Shown here in pieces: positions 1 to 8,044 of a stretch of 28,717 nucleotides of DNA; within the stretch, counting starts at the first letter, position 1, and each line of letters starts with the position of its first letter. The DNA is from JAGXSE01 sp040757295 (GTDB taxonomy: Bacteria; Bacillota; PH28-bin88). The DNA is taken from NCBI GenBank assembly GCA_040757295.1, contig JBFLXH010000033.1:1-28717 (forward strand), in the 5' to 3' direction. Under the pieces are notes generated by a model, which was not told the DNA's origin, ran no database searches, and saw nothing but the letters and a program-made list of their open reading frames with translations. Both the position numbers and the translations under genes were made by a program.

Positions 1-170
1 AGCCGAGCATGAAATTCGCTTTCAGGCCACGTTAAATTAATGTATAATTTGTGGCCTGGCTCATTAAATGCCCGGCAAGGAATAAAATTTGATTACAGCC
101 AATGAAGCCGGGCATGAAATTCGCTTTGAGGCCACATTTAATCAATGAATAATTAGTGGCCTCGCTCATT
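1..170 (-). repeat. Family A double-hairpin repeat, two copies (first cut by window edge)
   Basis: Two tandem units run in the opposite orientation to the copies at 22.3 and 23.5-23.7 kb. Each unit contains a GGCCAC/GTGGCC hairpin with an AT-rich loop and a second hairpin closed by GCCGGGCAT/ATGCCCGGC. The first unit is cut by the window start. Between copies the stem bases change in pairs (ATGCCCGGC here, ATACTCGGC in the right-hand copies, each with its matching partner strand), so the fold is conserved and not only the sequence. No ORF is present. The function is unknown; it could be a REP/BIME-like mobile palindrome or a processed RNA. Confidence 0.85.
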
Positions 171-173
171 TTA

Positions 174-315
174 AGAGCGGCTACGCCCCTGTATTAACTG
201 GCCCCTTATGGGATTAACCAGTTCTAAGCTCCGGTAAACCGGAGCCAAGAACTGGTCGAATCTAAGCTTCAGCGGGAAAAGCTTTCCCCCCGCAAAAAGC
301 CAAGACCCAGTTGAA
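174..315 (+). repeat. Family B hairpin repeat, copy 1
   Basis: This copy contains a long imperfect hairpin at 217-256 (ACCAGTTC ... GAACTGGT with inner GCTCCGGT/ACCGGAGC). A GCTTCAG-type segment with variable interior follows, ending in the constant tail CCAAGACCCAGTTGAA. A near-identical inverted copy lies at 3661-3795, and the last segment alone recurs at 14.01-14.06 kb. It abuts the family A copy directly. With the A repeats it fills the 344 bp in front of the PRC-barrel gene; I see no clear promoter in that gap. Confidence 0.85.
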
Positions 316-344
316 GAGAAAGTAGTACAAGGAGGTGTTGGGCC

Positions 345-1115
345 TTGAAAAATTCCCGCAAAATGCAGTCCATGCCGGTGGTCAGCCTGGAGGACGGAAA
401 CCAGGTGGGCAAGGTTAAGAACCTCTTGCTAGATGCCACAGGTAAGAAGGTGGCCGGACTGGTGCTGGATCAAAAAGGACTGTTTAAAGATAGCCGGGTG
501 GTCCCCTTTGACCAAATCAAAAGCATCGGCGAACATGCCATCACGGTAGACAAAAGCACCCGGGCAGAACGGCCCGCCAATCTACCCCACCTGGCCAAGC
601 TAATGAAGGAACAGGTGCACTTGATCGGCACCCAGGTAATCACGGAAGAGGGCAATATTCTAGGAACAGTAGAAGAATTCTTTTTTGACGGCAACACGGG
701 GAAAATTACCCTCCTGGTCCTTGGGGGAGGCCGGCTCATGGATAACTTATTTAAGGGGAAGGCTGCTCTGCCTGCCAGCGCTTTGGTCACCTTGGGGAAA
801 AGCGCCATCATTGCCCGGCGAGGGGCCGAGGATCTCTTGGAAAAGGATGAAGGGGCCATGCAGGAAACCGTGAAGTCTGTAAAGGAAACCAGCGCAAAGG
901 TGTGGGATTCTACCCTTAAAGCCACCAAAAAGCTGGGAGAAACCCTGCATAAGTCAATGGAAAGATTTTCCCCGGAAAAACAGGAAAATCCCCGGCAGGA
1001 ACAACCCACCGAGGATAACAGAAATCGGGAAATAATCCCGGACCAGCCGCCAGAGCCGCCCGCCCCGCCAGTGGAAGAACCGGTCCAGGAGCCGGAACGG
1101 CGCAAGGCTAACTGA
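345..1115 (+). CDS. PRC-barrel domain protein, two barrels with proline-rich tail
   Basis: A 256-residue soluble protein. Two PRC-barrel-like modules are visible: residues about 8-75, with 'VVSLEDGNQVGKVKNLLLD', and about 90-160, with the parallel 'QVITEEGNILGTVEEFFFD'. An amphipathic, lysine-rich segment (about 170-205) and a Pro/Glu-rich tail (about 215-256) follow. PRC barrels are small beta-barrels found in RimM, photosynthetic reaction centre H subunits and YlmC/YmxH-type sporulation proteins; the partner here cannot be told. The start is TTG, chosen because GGAGGTG lies 7-9 bases upstream. The gene converges on prs and overlaps its stop by 8 bp. No signal peptide or membrane segment is present. 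The domain call is good; the role is unknown. Confidence 0.8.
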   Translation: MKNSRKMQSMPVVSLEDGNQVGKVKNLLLDATGKKVAGLVLDQKGLFKDSRVVPFDQIKSIGEHAITVDKSTRAERPANLPHLAKLMKEQVHLIGTQVITEEGNILGTVEEFFFDGNTGKITLLVLGGGRLMDNLFKGKAALPASALVTLGKSAIIARRGAEDLLEKDEGAMQETVKSVKETSAKVWDSTLKATKKLGETLHKSMERFSPEKQENPRQEQPTEDNRNREIIPDQPPEPPAPPVEEPVQEPERRKAN

Positions 1116-2055
1116 AGAGCTTGCTGACCGACATATCTTTGTGAATACGAATGATTGCTTCCCCCAGCAAAGGGGCCACAGAGAGGACCTTAATCTGGGG
1201 GCTCATTTTTTCCTGGGGAATAGGAATGGTATTAGTGACGACCAGTTCCTTGATCGGTGACTCCGTCAAGCGCTGAATGGCTGGACCTGATAGGACCGGG
1301 TGAGTACAGCAGGCATAGACTTCCCGGGCGCCTCTTTCCACCAGAGCTGCAGCGGCAGTGGTGATGGTGCCGGCAGTGTCAATAATGTCATCGGTCATTA
1401 CCACGTTTTTGCCTTTGACATCGCCGATAATATGCATTATTTCCGAAACATTGGGGGCCGGGCGGCGCTTATCGATAATAGCAATCTGGGCATGCAACCT
1501 TTCTCCCAAATCCCGCGCCCTGGTCACCCCCCCAATATCAGGGGATACCACAACCAGGTCCTCCAACCCTTTTTGTTTAAAATACTCCGCTAAAATAGGC
1601 ACAACTACCAGATGGTCTACCGGGATATCGAAGAAACCCTGGATGGCCCCGGCATGGAGGTCCATGGCCACTACCCGCCGGGCGCCGGCAGCTGTAATCA
1701 GATTAGCCACCAGTTTGGCTGAGATGGGGTCTCGGGCCCGGGCTTTTCGTTCCTGGCGAGCATAGCCGTAGTAGGGAATAACCGCGGTAATCCGGCGGGC
1801 TGAGGCCCGGCGCATCCCGTCGATCAAGATTAGGAGTTCCATCAGGTTATCATTAACCGGGTAGCAGGTGGGCTGGATGACAAAGACATCGGCTCCCCGG
1901 ACGCTCTCATCAATGGCAATGGCAATCTCCCCATCGCTAAAGCGTTTGACCTTGGCATCTCCCAAGGGGATCTCAATGTATTCGGCGATCTCCCTGGCCA
2001 AACCGGGATTGGCATTGCCGGTAAAGATCTTGATATTGCCTAAGTTGCTGGGCAT
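1108..2055 (-). CDS. prs: Ribose-phosphate pyrophosphokinase (PRPP synthetase)
   Basis: Makes PRPP from ribose-5-phosphate and ATP for purine, pyrimidine, NAD, His and Trp synthesis in the cytoplasm. The 315-residue length is the usual class I size. Visible signatures are the N-terminal 'IKIFTGNANPGLAREIA', the 'DLHAGAIQGFFDIPVDHL' segment, and the PRPP-binding loop 'VVMTDDIIDTAGTI' (about residues 215-228). The ATG follows AGGAGGACCGCGC. It sits 182 bp downstream of glmU in the same direction, the conserved Firmicutes glmU-prs order. In B. subtilis ctc follows prs; here a convergent PRC-barrel gene overlaps the stop by 8 bp instead. Confidence 0.97.
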   Translation of the reverse strand: MPSNLGNIKIFTGNANPGLAREIAEYIEIPLGDAKVKRFSDGEIAIAIDESVRGADVFVIQPTCYPVNDNLMELLILIDGMRRASARRITAVIPYYGYARQERKARARDPISAKLVANLITAAGARRVVAMDLHAGAIQGFFDIPVDHLVVVPILAEYFKQKGLEDLVVVSPDIGGVTRARDLGERLHAQIAIIDKRRPAPNVSEIMHIIGDVKGKNVVMTDDIIDTAGTITTAAAALVERGAREVYACCTHPVLSGPAIQRLTESPIKELVVTNTIPIPQEKMSPQIKVLSVAPLLGEAIIRIHKDMSVSKLFS

Positions 2056-2186
2056 GCGCGGTCCTCCTAATCAGCTTCCGCTGTTTGTTGTACACAATAC
2101 ATGTTTCTTCCCACAACCCAGTTTTCCTGCTGGAATCCGGATAATTTAAGGAAAGGGGACACACCTGCTGAAGCCCGGGCCGATCT

Positions 2187-2226
2187 TTGGGGACAGGAAT
2201 GTCCCCAATTATGGAATGTCCCCAAT
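2187..2226. other. GGGGACA palindrome plus extra half-site in the glmU-prs gap
   Basis: TTGGGGACA and TGTCCCCAA form an inverted repeat with a 4-base spacer (2187-2208). A second AATGTCCCCAAT half-site lies at 2215-2226. The site is between the glmU stop and the prs start. It could be a terminator-like stem (no T-run), a regulator site or a degraded repeat. I also see GGGGACA-type words near 21.84-21.89 kb. Confidence 0.45.
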
Positions 2227-2237
2227 GGCGTGGGTGT

Positions 2238-3614
2238 CTATTCTTTGATCCTTAGCCCCTTTTTAGCCCATCCTTCAATATTGACTTGACGGCTGCGGGC
2301 AACTCCCAAGGCCTCTGGCGGAATATTTTTGGTAATGGTTGAGCCGGCGCCGGTTACTGCTCCAGCCCCTACCTCCACCGGAGCCACCAGGTTGGTGTTG
2401 CTACCAATAAAAGCCCCGTCATGGATCACTGTTTCCCATTTATTGACACCGTCATAATTGCAGGTAATGGTTCCAGCGCCTATATTCACTCCCCGCCCTA
2501 AGGTAGTATCTCCAATATAGGAAAGGTGAGGAATCTTACTGCCGGGCCCAATATCGCTGTTTTTTACCTCAACAAAATCCCCTACCTTAACCCCTTCCCG
2601 CAGCAAAGTCCCGGGCCTCAGGTAGGCAAAGGGGCCTATCTGACATCCATCTTCCATGACGGCCCTGTCTGCCACACTATGTCGAAAAATAACCCCAAGG
2701 CCAAGGCGGCAGTCGGTAAGAGTTGCGTAAGGTCCTACCTGGCATTCTGGCCCAATAGTGGTATTTCCTTTAATAATTGTAAAAGGAAAAACTACTGTAT
2801 CCTGGCCGATACTCACCCCTTTTTCTATAAAGGTGCTTTCCGGGTGCAGGATAGTCACTCCTGCCAGCATCAGCTGTTCATTGATGCGCTGGCGGAAGAC
2901 ATGCTCGGCCTCGGCCAGCTGCACCCTGTTGTTGATCCCCTGAAATTCTCTGGGATCTGCAGCAGCCACAGCTGCTACTCCCAACCCCTGCTCTGCCAAG
3001 ATGCCGATCACATCAGTCAGATAATACTCCCCCTGGGCATTAGCGGGTTTAATCCGTTTAAGGGCTTGAAACAAATGCTGCCGCTGAAAGCAGTAAGCTC
3101 CGGCATTAACCTCGCGTATCTCCCGCTCCCTAGGGGAAGCATCTTTTTCCTCCACAATCCGGACAACCCGTCCGCCAGCCTCTCGCAGCACCCGGCCGTA
3201 ACCGGTAGGATCTTCGGGAAAAGCCGTCAATATGGTTGCTGCACTTTCCATTTCCCGGTGATAGTCCAAAAGGTTTTTCAGGGTATCGGAAGTTAACAAG
3301 GGAGTGTCCCCGCTTAGCACCAGAACCAGATCGATATCCTTTGGAAGTTTGAACTCAGCCTGCATCACCGCATGGCCGGTACCCAGCTGTTGCTGCTGGT
3401 AAGCATATAAATAATCGCTCCCCAGGCTTTTTTCCACCAGTTCAGCTTCGTGGCCGGCTACCACCACCAGACAGCCTACCCCCGCTTCCCGGGCAGCTGT
3501 CAGCACATGACTGACCATATACTGGCCTGCTACCCGGTGCAGCACTTTCGGAAGCCGGGAACGCATCCTGGTACCTTTTCCGGCAGCTAGAATAATGGCA
3601 GCCAGTTTTTCCAT
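2238..3614 (-). CDS. glmU: Bifunctional UDP-GlcNAc pyrophosphorylase / glucosamine-1-phosphate acetyltransferase
   Basis: Catalyses the last two steps of UDP-GlcNAc synthesis for peptidoglycan. The N-terminal uridylyltransferase carries the LAAGKGTRM signature at about residues 10-18 and 'GDTPLL' near 100. The C-terminal left-handed beta-helix acetyltransferase is seen as hexapeptide repeats from about residue 255, with 'YIGDTTLGRGVNIGAGTITC'. The length of 458 is typical. The ATG follows AAGGAGG at 8 bases. It lies between spoVG and prs as in B. subtilis (old name gcaD). A family B repeat sits in its 298-bp upstream gap. Confidence 0.97.
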   Translation of the reverse strand: MEKLAAIILAAGKGTRMRSRLPKVLHRVAGQYMVSHVLTAAREAGVGCLVVVAGHEAELVEKSLGSDYLYAYQQQQLGTGHAVMQAEFKLPKDIDLVLVLSGDTPLLTSDTLKNLLDYHREMESAATILTAFPEDPTGYGRVLREAGGRVVRIVEEKDASPREREIREVNAGAYCFQRQHLFQALKRIKPANAQGEYYLTDVIGILAEQGLGVAAVAAADPREFQGINNRVQLAEAEHVFRQRINEQLMLAGVTILHPESTFIEKGVSIGQDTVVFPFTIIKGNTTIGPECQVGPYATLTDCRLGLGVIFRHSVADRAVMEDGCQIGPFAYLRPGTLLREGVKVGDFVEVKNSDIGPGSKIPHLSYIGDTTLGRGVNIGAGTITCNYDGVNKWETVIHDGAFIGSNTNLVAPVEVGAGAVTGAGSTITKNIPPEALGVARSRQVNIEGWAKKGLRIKE

Positions 3615-3660
3615 GGAAGGAACCTCCTTATGTCATTCTGATCATCAACCCTCGACGATT

Positions 3661-3795
3661 TCAACTGGGTCTTGGCTTCAGCCGGAGGCTGAAGCTTAGA
3701 TTCGACCAGTTCTTGGCTCCGGTTTACCGGAGCTTAGAACTGGTTAATCCCATAGGGGGCCAGTTAATGCAGGGGCGTAGCCGCTCTTCATGCCG
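3661..3795 (-). repeat. Family B hairpin repeat, copy 2 (inverted relative to copy 1)
   Basis: The reverse complement matches 174-315 almost base for base, except that the variable hairpin is here a clean GCTTCAGCC/GGCTGAAGC stem and in copy 1 has a different interior. It lies in the spoVG-glmU gap. The two copies form an inverted pair enclosing the PRC gene, prs and glmU. Confidence 0.85.
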
Positions 3796-3828
3796 CCGCT
3801 TCGAAAGGAGCGGGGGCATGAAGAGCGG
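3781..3828. repeat. Long stem-loop at the outer edge of repeat B copy 2
   Basis: CCGCTCTTCATGCC at 3781-3794 pairs perfectly with GGCATGAAGAGCGG at 3815-3828 around a 20-base loop. Copy 1 keeps only the AGAGCGG arm. Confidence 0.6.
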
Positions 3829-3862
3829 GTAGCCATCTGTGATAAATTTACCTGACTTCTAG

Positions 3863-3887
3863 AAAAAAGTAAAGGAGCCTAAGCTCC
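3863..3887 (-). terminator. Rho-independent terminator of spoVG
   Basis: Read on the minus strand, GGAGC-TTAG-GCTCC is followed by TTTACTTTTTT. It lies 26 bp past the spoVG stop. Confidence 0.7.
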
Positions 3888-3912
3888 AACTGAAAAACAT
3901 GATCAATTTTTC

Positions 3913-4167
3913 CTACATGGCTTCCTGATAAGCCTTAAGCACAGCTGTCTGAATGGTTTCCCGCGCATTTGCCGATATTGGATGGGCGATGTCCCGAAAA
4001 GCCCCCTCTGGGGTCCTGCGGCTGGGCATAGCCACAAACAGGCCGTTCTGCCCTTCCACAACCTTGACATCATGAACCACAAAGGCATTATCCAGGGTAA
4101 CAGATACAATTGCTTTCATCTTGCCTTCCTGGCTAATTCTCCTAATCCGTACATCCGTAACATTCAT
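3913..4167 (-). CDS. spoVG: Septation/sporulation regulator SpoVG
   Basis: An 84-residue RNA/DNA-binding protein that affects asymmetric septation and many post-exponential genes in Firmicutes. It matches the family along its whole length: 'MNVTDVRIRR', 'VTLDNAFVVHDVKVVEGQNG', then 'LFVAMPSRRTPEGAFRDIAH'. I chose the ATG at 4167 because the family begins M-x-V-T-D-V-R; GTGAGG sits about 6 bases upstream. The five upstream in-frame codons are not family-like. It is flanked by purR and glmU as in B. subtilis, but yabJ (ridA) is missing. A sigma-H type promoter is visible upstream, and a terminator follows. Confidence 0.95.
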   Translation of the reverse strand: MNVTDVRIRRISQEGKMKAIVSVTLDNAFVVHDVKVVEGQNGLFVAMPSRRTPEGAFRDIAHPISANARETIQTAVLKAYQEAM

Positions 4168-4204
4168 TGCAAGCCTCACCACCCTTCACTTGAGTCATCA
4201 TAAT

Positions 4205-4232
4205 ATTTCGCTTCTTAGCAAGAAAATCCTTC
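4205..4232 (-). promoter_or_regulatory. Probable sigma-H promoter of spoVG
   Basis: On the minus strand GAAGGATTT (4232-4224) is separated by 11 bases from AGCGAAAT (4212-4205). I compared this with my memory of the sigma-H consensus, RnAGGAwww, N11-12, RnnGAAT. The -35 fits fully and the -10 differs at one base. B. subtilis spoVG is a classic sigma-H gene, which supports the call. Confidence 0.7.
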
Positions 4233-4310
4233 CATTAATATACTATTTTGCCGGCTTTCCCTTATTTTATACCACGAATGGGGTTATTCTTTATTATTTT
4301 CCATTTACAG

Positions 4311-5120
4311 TCAGATCCCAGGGCAAAGAGAAACAGTCCGGAGCCGCTCGTCGATCTGTTTTAGTTTTAGCAATGGGATAAAGTTGTCCACCATTTTTTC
4401 CGCAGGTTCAGTTGTGGAAACCAGCACCCCTGTACCGACTACCTGGGCCTGGAATTCCTGCATTAAATCCTGCACTCCCCTGGCAGTACCCCCGCCCTTC
4501 ATAAAGTCGTCAATCAGCAATACCTTGGCCCCGGCAGGCAATGCCCGGCGGGCTAAAGACATGGTACGGATCCGCCTGGTTGAACCGGAAACATAGTTTA
4601 TATTCACTGCCGGGCCCTCTGTCACCCTGCCTTCACTTCTAATGATCACAAGTGGAAGAGACATCATGTGGGCGGTCATCAGAGCGAGAGGAATCCCCTT
4701 GGTCTCTACTGTTACCACATACTCCGGCTCAATATTTCGAAAAACCGATGCAAACACTTCTCCTATTTGCCGGGCTGTCTCCGGATTAAAAATAAGGTCG
4801 CTCATATAAAGGTAGCCTCCAGCCATGATCCGCTCCGGCGTACCCAGCTCCTGAGCAAGGTCGGACAAAAAGGAATTGACCCTTTTTTCACCTAACCAAG
4901 GATGGTATCTCACACCGCCGGCAGCGCCGGAAACTGTCGCAAGCTGTCCAAGATTATATTCTGCCAAGGCATCCTTGATTAACGCAAGGTCTTCGCTGAT
5001 GCTGGACTTGGCCGTTTGGAACAGATCAGCAAAATAGCCCAAAGAGAACAGCTTTCCCGGCTGCCCAGTCAGGATCTTGGTCATGACCGTTATGCGTTCA
5101 CTTCTCCGCACCTTATCCAC
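4311..5120 (-). CDS. purR: Purine operon repressor PurR (phosphoribosyltransferase fold)
   Basis: A PRPP-responsive transcription regulator of purine genes. The N-terminal winged helix (about 1-72) contains 'FQTAKSSISEDLALIKDAL' and 'TVSGAAGGVRY', both characteristic of Bacillus-type PurR. The type I PRTase domain has the PRPP loop 'LLIDDFMKGGGTARG' at about residues 201-215. I chose the GTG at 5120 (269 residues) since GGAGGAG lies 8 bases upstream and family members begin just before the RRSER segment. Longer in-frame reading adds 29 non-homologous residues that overlap the candidate operator region. It is followed 143 bp later by spoVG. Confidence 0.95.
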   Translation of the reverse strand: MDKVRRSERITVMTKILTGQPGKLFSLGYFADLFQTAKSSISEDLALIKDALAEYNLGQLATVSGAAGGVRYHPWLGEKRVNSFLSDLAQELGTPERIMAGGYLYMSDLIFNPETARQIGEVFASVFRNIEPEYVVTVETKGIPLALMTAHMMSLPLVIIRSEGRVTEGPAVNINYVSGSTRRIRTMSLARRALPAGAKVLLIDDFMKGGGTARGVQDLMQEFQAQVVGTGVLVSTTEPAEKMVDNFIPLLKLKQIDERLRTVSLCPGI

Positions 5121-5152
5121 AATAAAAACTCCTCCGCTATGTGGCACCACCC

Positions 5153-5215
5153 ATATCCGAATGTTTTTCCGAGAAGGCCACCTTTTATTCATATTTTCGG
5201 CGAACAAACCGAAAA
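5153..5215 (-). promoter_or_regulatory. Candidate PurBox sites upstream of purR
   Basis: Three CCGAA/CGAAC-type words lie 30-95 bp upstream of the GTG: ATATCCGAATGTT (5153-5165, 11 of 13 against the recalled consensus AWWWCCGAACWWT), CGGCGAACAAA (about 5198-5208) and AAACCGAAAAC (5206-5216). B. subtilis PurR binds paired PurBoxes and autoregulates. The match is partial and the spacing unproven. Confidence 0.4.
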
Positions 5216-5223
5216 CCCTGCAA

Positions 5224-5275
5224 AAAAGAACGAAAATCTTCCTTTGAAAAACTTAAAAACGGAAAATTATGACTG
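5224..5275 (+). repeat. Degenerate fragment of family C repeat
   Basis: It contains GAAAATCTTCCTTTG followed by ACGGAAAATTATGACT, the same two blocks, in the same order, seen at 7.9 and 14.0 kb. The copy is weak, without the hairpin partner. Confidence 0.4.
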
Positions 5276-5344
5276 CTCCCCAATTTTTAAACTTGCCTAA
5301 TTTCCACTGGGTTATGAAAAAAGCGGCTCTATGATTTGGGACAC

Positions 5345-5373
5345 AAAATAACCCTCCAGGATAATCCAGAGGG
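5345..5373 (-). terminator. Weak terminator after the nucleotidyltransferase gene
   Basis: The minus strand shows CCCTC/GAGGG with inner GGAT/ATCC, followed by TTATTTTGT. It is 12 bp past the stop at 5386. The stem is imperfect. Confidence 0.5.
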
Positions 5374-5385
5374 AATATTGCCGCC

Positions 5386-6174
5386 CTAAGATAGGTTTTG
5401 AACCGAAGCTGCAGGTTTGTTCATAAGCACCCCCTTAACAAGCTCTAAGTCTTCCGGCTTGTCCACATCTATACCTAACTCGGGACAACTGGAGATTATC
5501 ACCTTGCCGTTGATATCCAGCATCCGGGATACCCTCTGTTCAGCCTCCTTAATAGGGAGAATTTGCAGCAGCAGCTTGATGATTAAGGGTAAACCCACTG
5601 TCCAGGCCATGGCCAGGGGGTTTTTCCGCAAACTAACCAGTCTTTCAGCCTTGGGTAAACACCGGAATACGGCTTCTCCCCTTAAGAGGAAGATGTTCCC
5701 GCCGGTATAAGTACCTTCTTTTAGTTTGACATAAGTTCGTTTTACCCCCGGATATCTGGCTTCATTCAGTTCTTTGCTGACTACCGGGTAATAGAAGTCG
5801 CGGGACTGGTCGCCGCATTGTTCGATGAACTCATCGACCGTCTGGGCTTTCAAAAGAGGAACATCACTGGTCACGACCAATACTTGTCCCAGGGTATCCA
5901 AAGCCTTCAGCCCCTTGACAACGCTCTGCATTGCTGTATGGCCCCCAGGGGAGAGGAGTATGCCAGGCATACCAGCATAAATAGGCGCCAGATCATCTAC
6001 AGGCCCAACAATAGCAATTCTGTCTACCAAACGGGCCTCCCGCAGTGCCGATACAACATAATCCACGATTATTCTTCCACCTATTTCAATCAGGGCTTCA
6101 TTGGCGGCAGAACTGCACTGGGCCAGTTTACCGTTGTTAGGACTGCCTGCCAGTACAATGGCATCTACCTTCAT
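5386..6174 (-). CDS. MobA-like nucleotidyltransferase family protein
   Basis: A 262-residue GT-A fold NTP-transferase. The N-terminus 'VDAIVLAGSPNNGKLAQ' is a loose version of the LAGG-x(n)-K nucleotide loop. 'LVVTSDVPLL' (about residues 98-107) carries the metal-binding Asp, and 'GTYTGGNIFLL' and 'GIDVDKPEDLEL' match the end of such domains. It differs from GlmU and from classical MobA in length and loop, so the sugar or cofactor substrate is unknown. The start ATG is 14 bp after the GntR gene stop, with GGGGG 7 bases upstream, so the two are probably co-transcribed. It may link to cofactor or envelope precursor supply, but that is only inference. Confidence 0.75.
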   Translation of the reverse strand: MKVDAIVLAGSPNNGKLAQCSSAANEALIEIGGRIIVDYVVSALREARLVDRIAIVGPVDDLAPIYAGMPGILLSPGGHTAMQSVVKGLKALDTLGQVLVVTSDVPLLKAQTVDEFIEQCGDQSRDFYYPVVSKELNEARYPGVKRTYVKLKEGTYTGGNIFLLRGEAVFRCLPKAERLVSLRKNPLAMAWTVGLPLIIKLLLQILPIKEAEQRVSRMLDINGKVIISSCPELGIDVDKPEDLELVKGVLMNKPAASVQNLS

Positions 6175-6188
6175 GGTTTAACCCCCGT

Positions 6189-6887
6189 TTATTGGTTGTC
6201 CTTTTTCGCGGCGCTTTGCTGCCTTACTGCTTCCAGCATCCGGTTTTCCGCGTTTTCCATGTGTTCAATCGCCAAAGCCTGTGCCAGGGTCACATTGCGA
6301 TCGGCAATGGCGTCTACAATTTTCCTATGTTCCTCCAGTGTTTCCCGCATCCTGCCTGGGGTGCCCATGGTGGTGCGGCGAAAACGCTGGACCTGTTCCC
6401 AAAGGGTGCTAATCATCTGGGCCAGGCGTTCATTCCTGCTGGCACGGTATAATACCGCGTGGAACTGGGTATCGACCTCAACCAGGCGCTCTAAATCCTG
6501 GTCTTCGGCGCATTCAGAAACCTGTACCAGGAGTCGCTCCAGTTCTTCCATCTCCTCAGCGCTGATCCGCTCAGCAGCCAAGCCTGCCGCCAAAGCCTCC
6601 AGAGCCCCTCGAATCTCAAATACATCCGCGATGTCTTTGATGGATAGGTCGGAAACATATGCCCCTTTTCGCGGAATCATCACTACAAAGCCCTCGAGCT
6701 CCAGCTTCCGAATGGCTTCTCTCACTGGGGTACGGCTGACCCCCAGTTCTTCGGCCAATTGCACCTCCATCATCCGCTCCCCAGGGCGGAGACAACCGCT
6801 CATGATGGCTTCTCTTAGGGCCTCGAAGACTATTTCCCGCAGCGGTTTATAGCTTTCCAACTTAATGGGCGACAACCTGCCCGGCAT
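6189..6887 (-). CDS. GntR-family transcription regulator, FCD (FadR) subfamily
   Basis: A 232-residue one-component regulator. The N-terminal winged helix-turn-helix (about 12-78) contains 'LAEELGVSRTPVREAIRKLE', the hallmark of the family. The C-terminal all-helical FCD domain (about 88-220) keeps the spaced metal/ligand positions: 'VDTQFHAVLYRAS' (Asp and His) and later 'EEHRKIVDAI' and 'AIEHME' (His). The ATG has GGGGAGGA about 6 bases upstream. It lies 91 bp after ispE and 14 bp before the nucleotidyltransferase gene. FCD regulators usually sense small carboxylates; the effector here is unknown. Confidence 0.9.
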   Translation of the reverse strand: MPGRLSPIKLESYKPLREIVFEALREAIMSGCLRPGERMMEVQLAEELGVSRTPVREAIRKLELEGFVVMIPRKGAYVSDLSIKDIADVFEIRGALEALAAGLAAERISAEEMEELERLLVQVSECAEDQDLERLVEVDTQFHAVLYRASRNERLAQMISTLWEQVQRFRRTTMGTPGRMRETLEEHRKIVDAIADRNVTLAQALAIEHMENAENRMLEAVRQQSAAKKDNQ

Positions 6888-6978
6888 ACCATTCCTCCCC
6901 TCAATTCCAAGCTCCTTAGATTAATTTAAACCAATTTTCCGCCGATTGCAAGCATTCCTGTATCTCACAGACACCAAA

Positions 6979-7830
6979 TCACAAGGTTCTGACCACATAT
7001 GTCTCTTTATACCGCCGACCTAGTCGATGGGCCATGGCCCGGGCATGGTTCTCATCTCGGGCCACGCCAAATACTGTTGGCCCGCTGCCGCACATTACGG
7101 CCCGCAGAGAACCTAATCCATGCAGATCCTCAATTATTTGACGAACTTCCGGGTACTTAACGGACGTAACCCCCTCCAGGACGTTGCCCATGGAATTAAT
7201 GAGACCTTTGTCATCCCCGCAGGTCAAGGACGTCAAAACGCCTTGAACATCTGGGCGCCGCAGTCGCCTTGCCTCATCATACCACTGATAAACCTGGGCG
7301 GTAGAAACCCCGAAAGGAGGTTTTACCAACACCAGCCATAATACGGTTGGAGACGGGAGGAGGGTAAGCTGTTCCCCGATGCCCCGTGCCCATGCGGTCC
7401 CTCCCAGGAGGCAAAAGGGGACGTCCGCCCCCAGGCGGGCGCCAAAAGCCATTAGCTGGGCAGGAGTAAACCCAAGATTAAACAGGTAATTAATCCCTAG
7501 CAGGACCGCGGCGGCATCAGAACTTCCTCCCGCCAAACCCGCCGCCACGGGAATAGATTTTTCCAAAAAAATATGCACGCCGCTGTCAATACCGGCTTCC
7601 CCCAGCAGCAGTCGGGCTGCCCGGTAGGCAAGGTTGCCGGGACCGCTGGGAACTTCCGGATGATCACAGGAAACCACAATTCCCTTCCGCTCTTGGCTGA
7701 CAGTAACCCGGTCGGCCAGGCTGACAGACTGCATGATGCTGTTGATTTCATGGTAACCGTCCGGCCGTTTGGCCAAGACATCCAAAACCAGGTTAATTTT
7801 CGCATAAGCATTTACGGTAATTGGGGACAT
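6979..7830 (-). CDS. ispE: 4-diphosphocytidyl-2-C-methyl-D-erythritol kinase
   Basis: Phosphorylates CDP-ME in the MEP pathway for isoprenoid precursors. It is a GHMP kinase of 283 residues with 'AYAKINLVLDVLAKRPDGYH' (about 9-28) and the ATP loop 'PVAAGLAGGSSDAA' (94-107). The C-terminal motif 'VMCGSGPTVFGV' is also present. I chose the ATG at 7830 because AGGA lies 8 bases upstream and the family starts close to 'AYAKINL'; an in-frame ATG 15 bases earlier has no useful binding site. In B. subtilis ispE sits after veg-sspF and before purR; here sspF is absent and a GntR-nucleotidyltransferase pair separates ispE from purR. Confidence 0.96.
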   Translation of the reverse strand: MSPITVNAYAKINLVLDVLAKRPDGYHEINSIMQSVSLADRVTVSQERKGIVVSCDHPEVPSGPGNLAYRAARLLLGEAGIDSGVHIFLEKSIPVAAGLAGGSSDAAAVLLGINYLFNLGFTPAQLMAFGARLGADVPFCLLGGTAWARGIGEQLTLLPSPTVLWLVLVKPPFGVSTAQVYQWYDEARRLRRPDVQGVLTSLTCGDDKGLINSMGNVLEGVTSVKYPEVRQIIEDLHGLGSLRAVMCGSGPTVFGVARDENHARAMAHRLGRRYKETYVVRTL

Positions 7831-7902
7831 GGCTTTTATCCTCATTGTCAGTTTTATGCCAACTATTATTTCACCTTAAAGCCCGGAATCCTCTTTTTGA
7901 AC

Positions 7903-8000
7903 AAAATCTTCCTTCGGAAGGTTTAATTCTGTTGCGGCCCACAACGGAAATTATGGCTTATCCACCCATTTTTTCTGCGCATAATTTTCGCTGCGCACTA
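7903..8000 (+). repeat. Family C intergenic repeat
   Basis: It begins ACAAAATCTTCCTTCGGAAGG, followed about 20 bases later by ACGGAAATTATGGCTTAT and an AT-rich part with a GCGCATAATTTTCGCTGCGC motif. The same blocks recur in order at 14.0 kb and, inverted, at about 18.54-18.64 kb. It fills the ispE-cphA gap (214 bp) together with the cphA terminator. Confidence 0.6.
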
Positions 8001-8006
8001 AGAAAT

Positions 8007-8036
8007 AATCCCTCTTTTCCATTTTTAAGAGGGATT
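8007..8036 (-). terminator. Terminator of the cphB-cphA operon
   Basis: AATCCCTCTT and AAGAGGGATT form a perfect 10-bp stem, followed on the minus strand by ATTTCTT. It lies 8 bp past the cphA stop. Confidence 0.75.
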
Positions 8037-8044
8037 GACCGGGG

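Noticed and set aside
470..1105. Minus-strand 211-codon frame opposite the PRC-barrel gene
   Set aside because: Low-complexity Ser/Gly/Arg composition; it is the antisense of a well-supported gene with a proper start.
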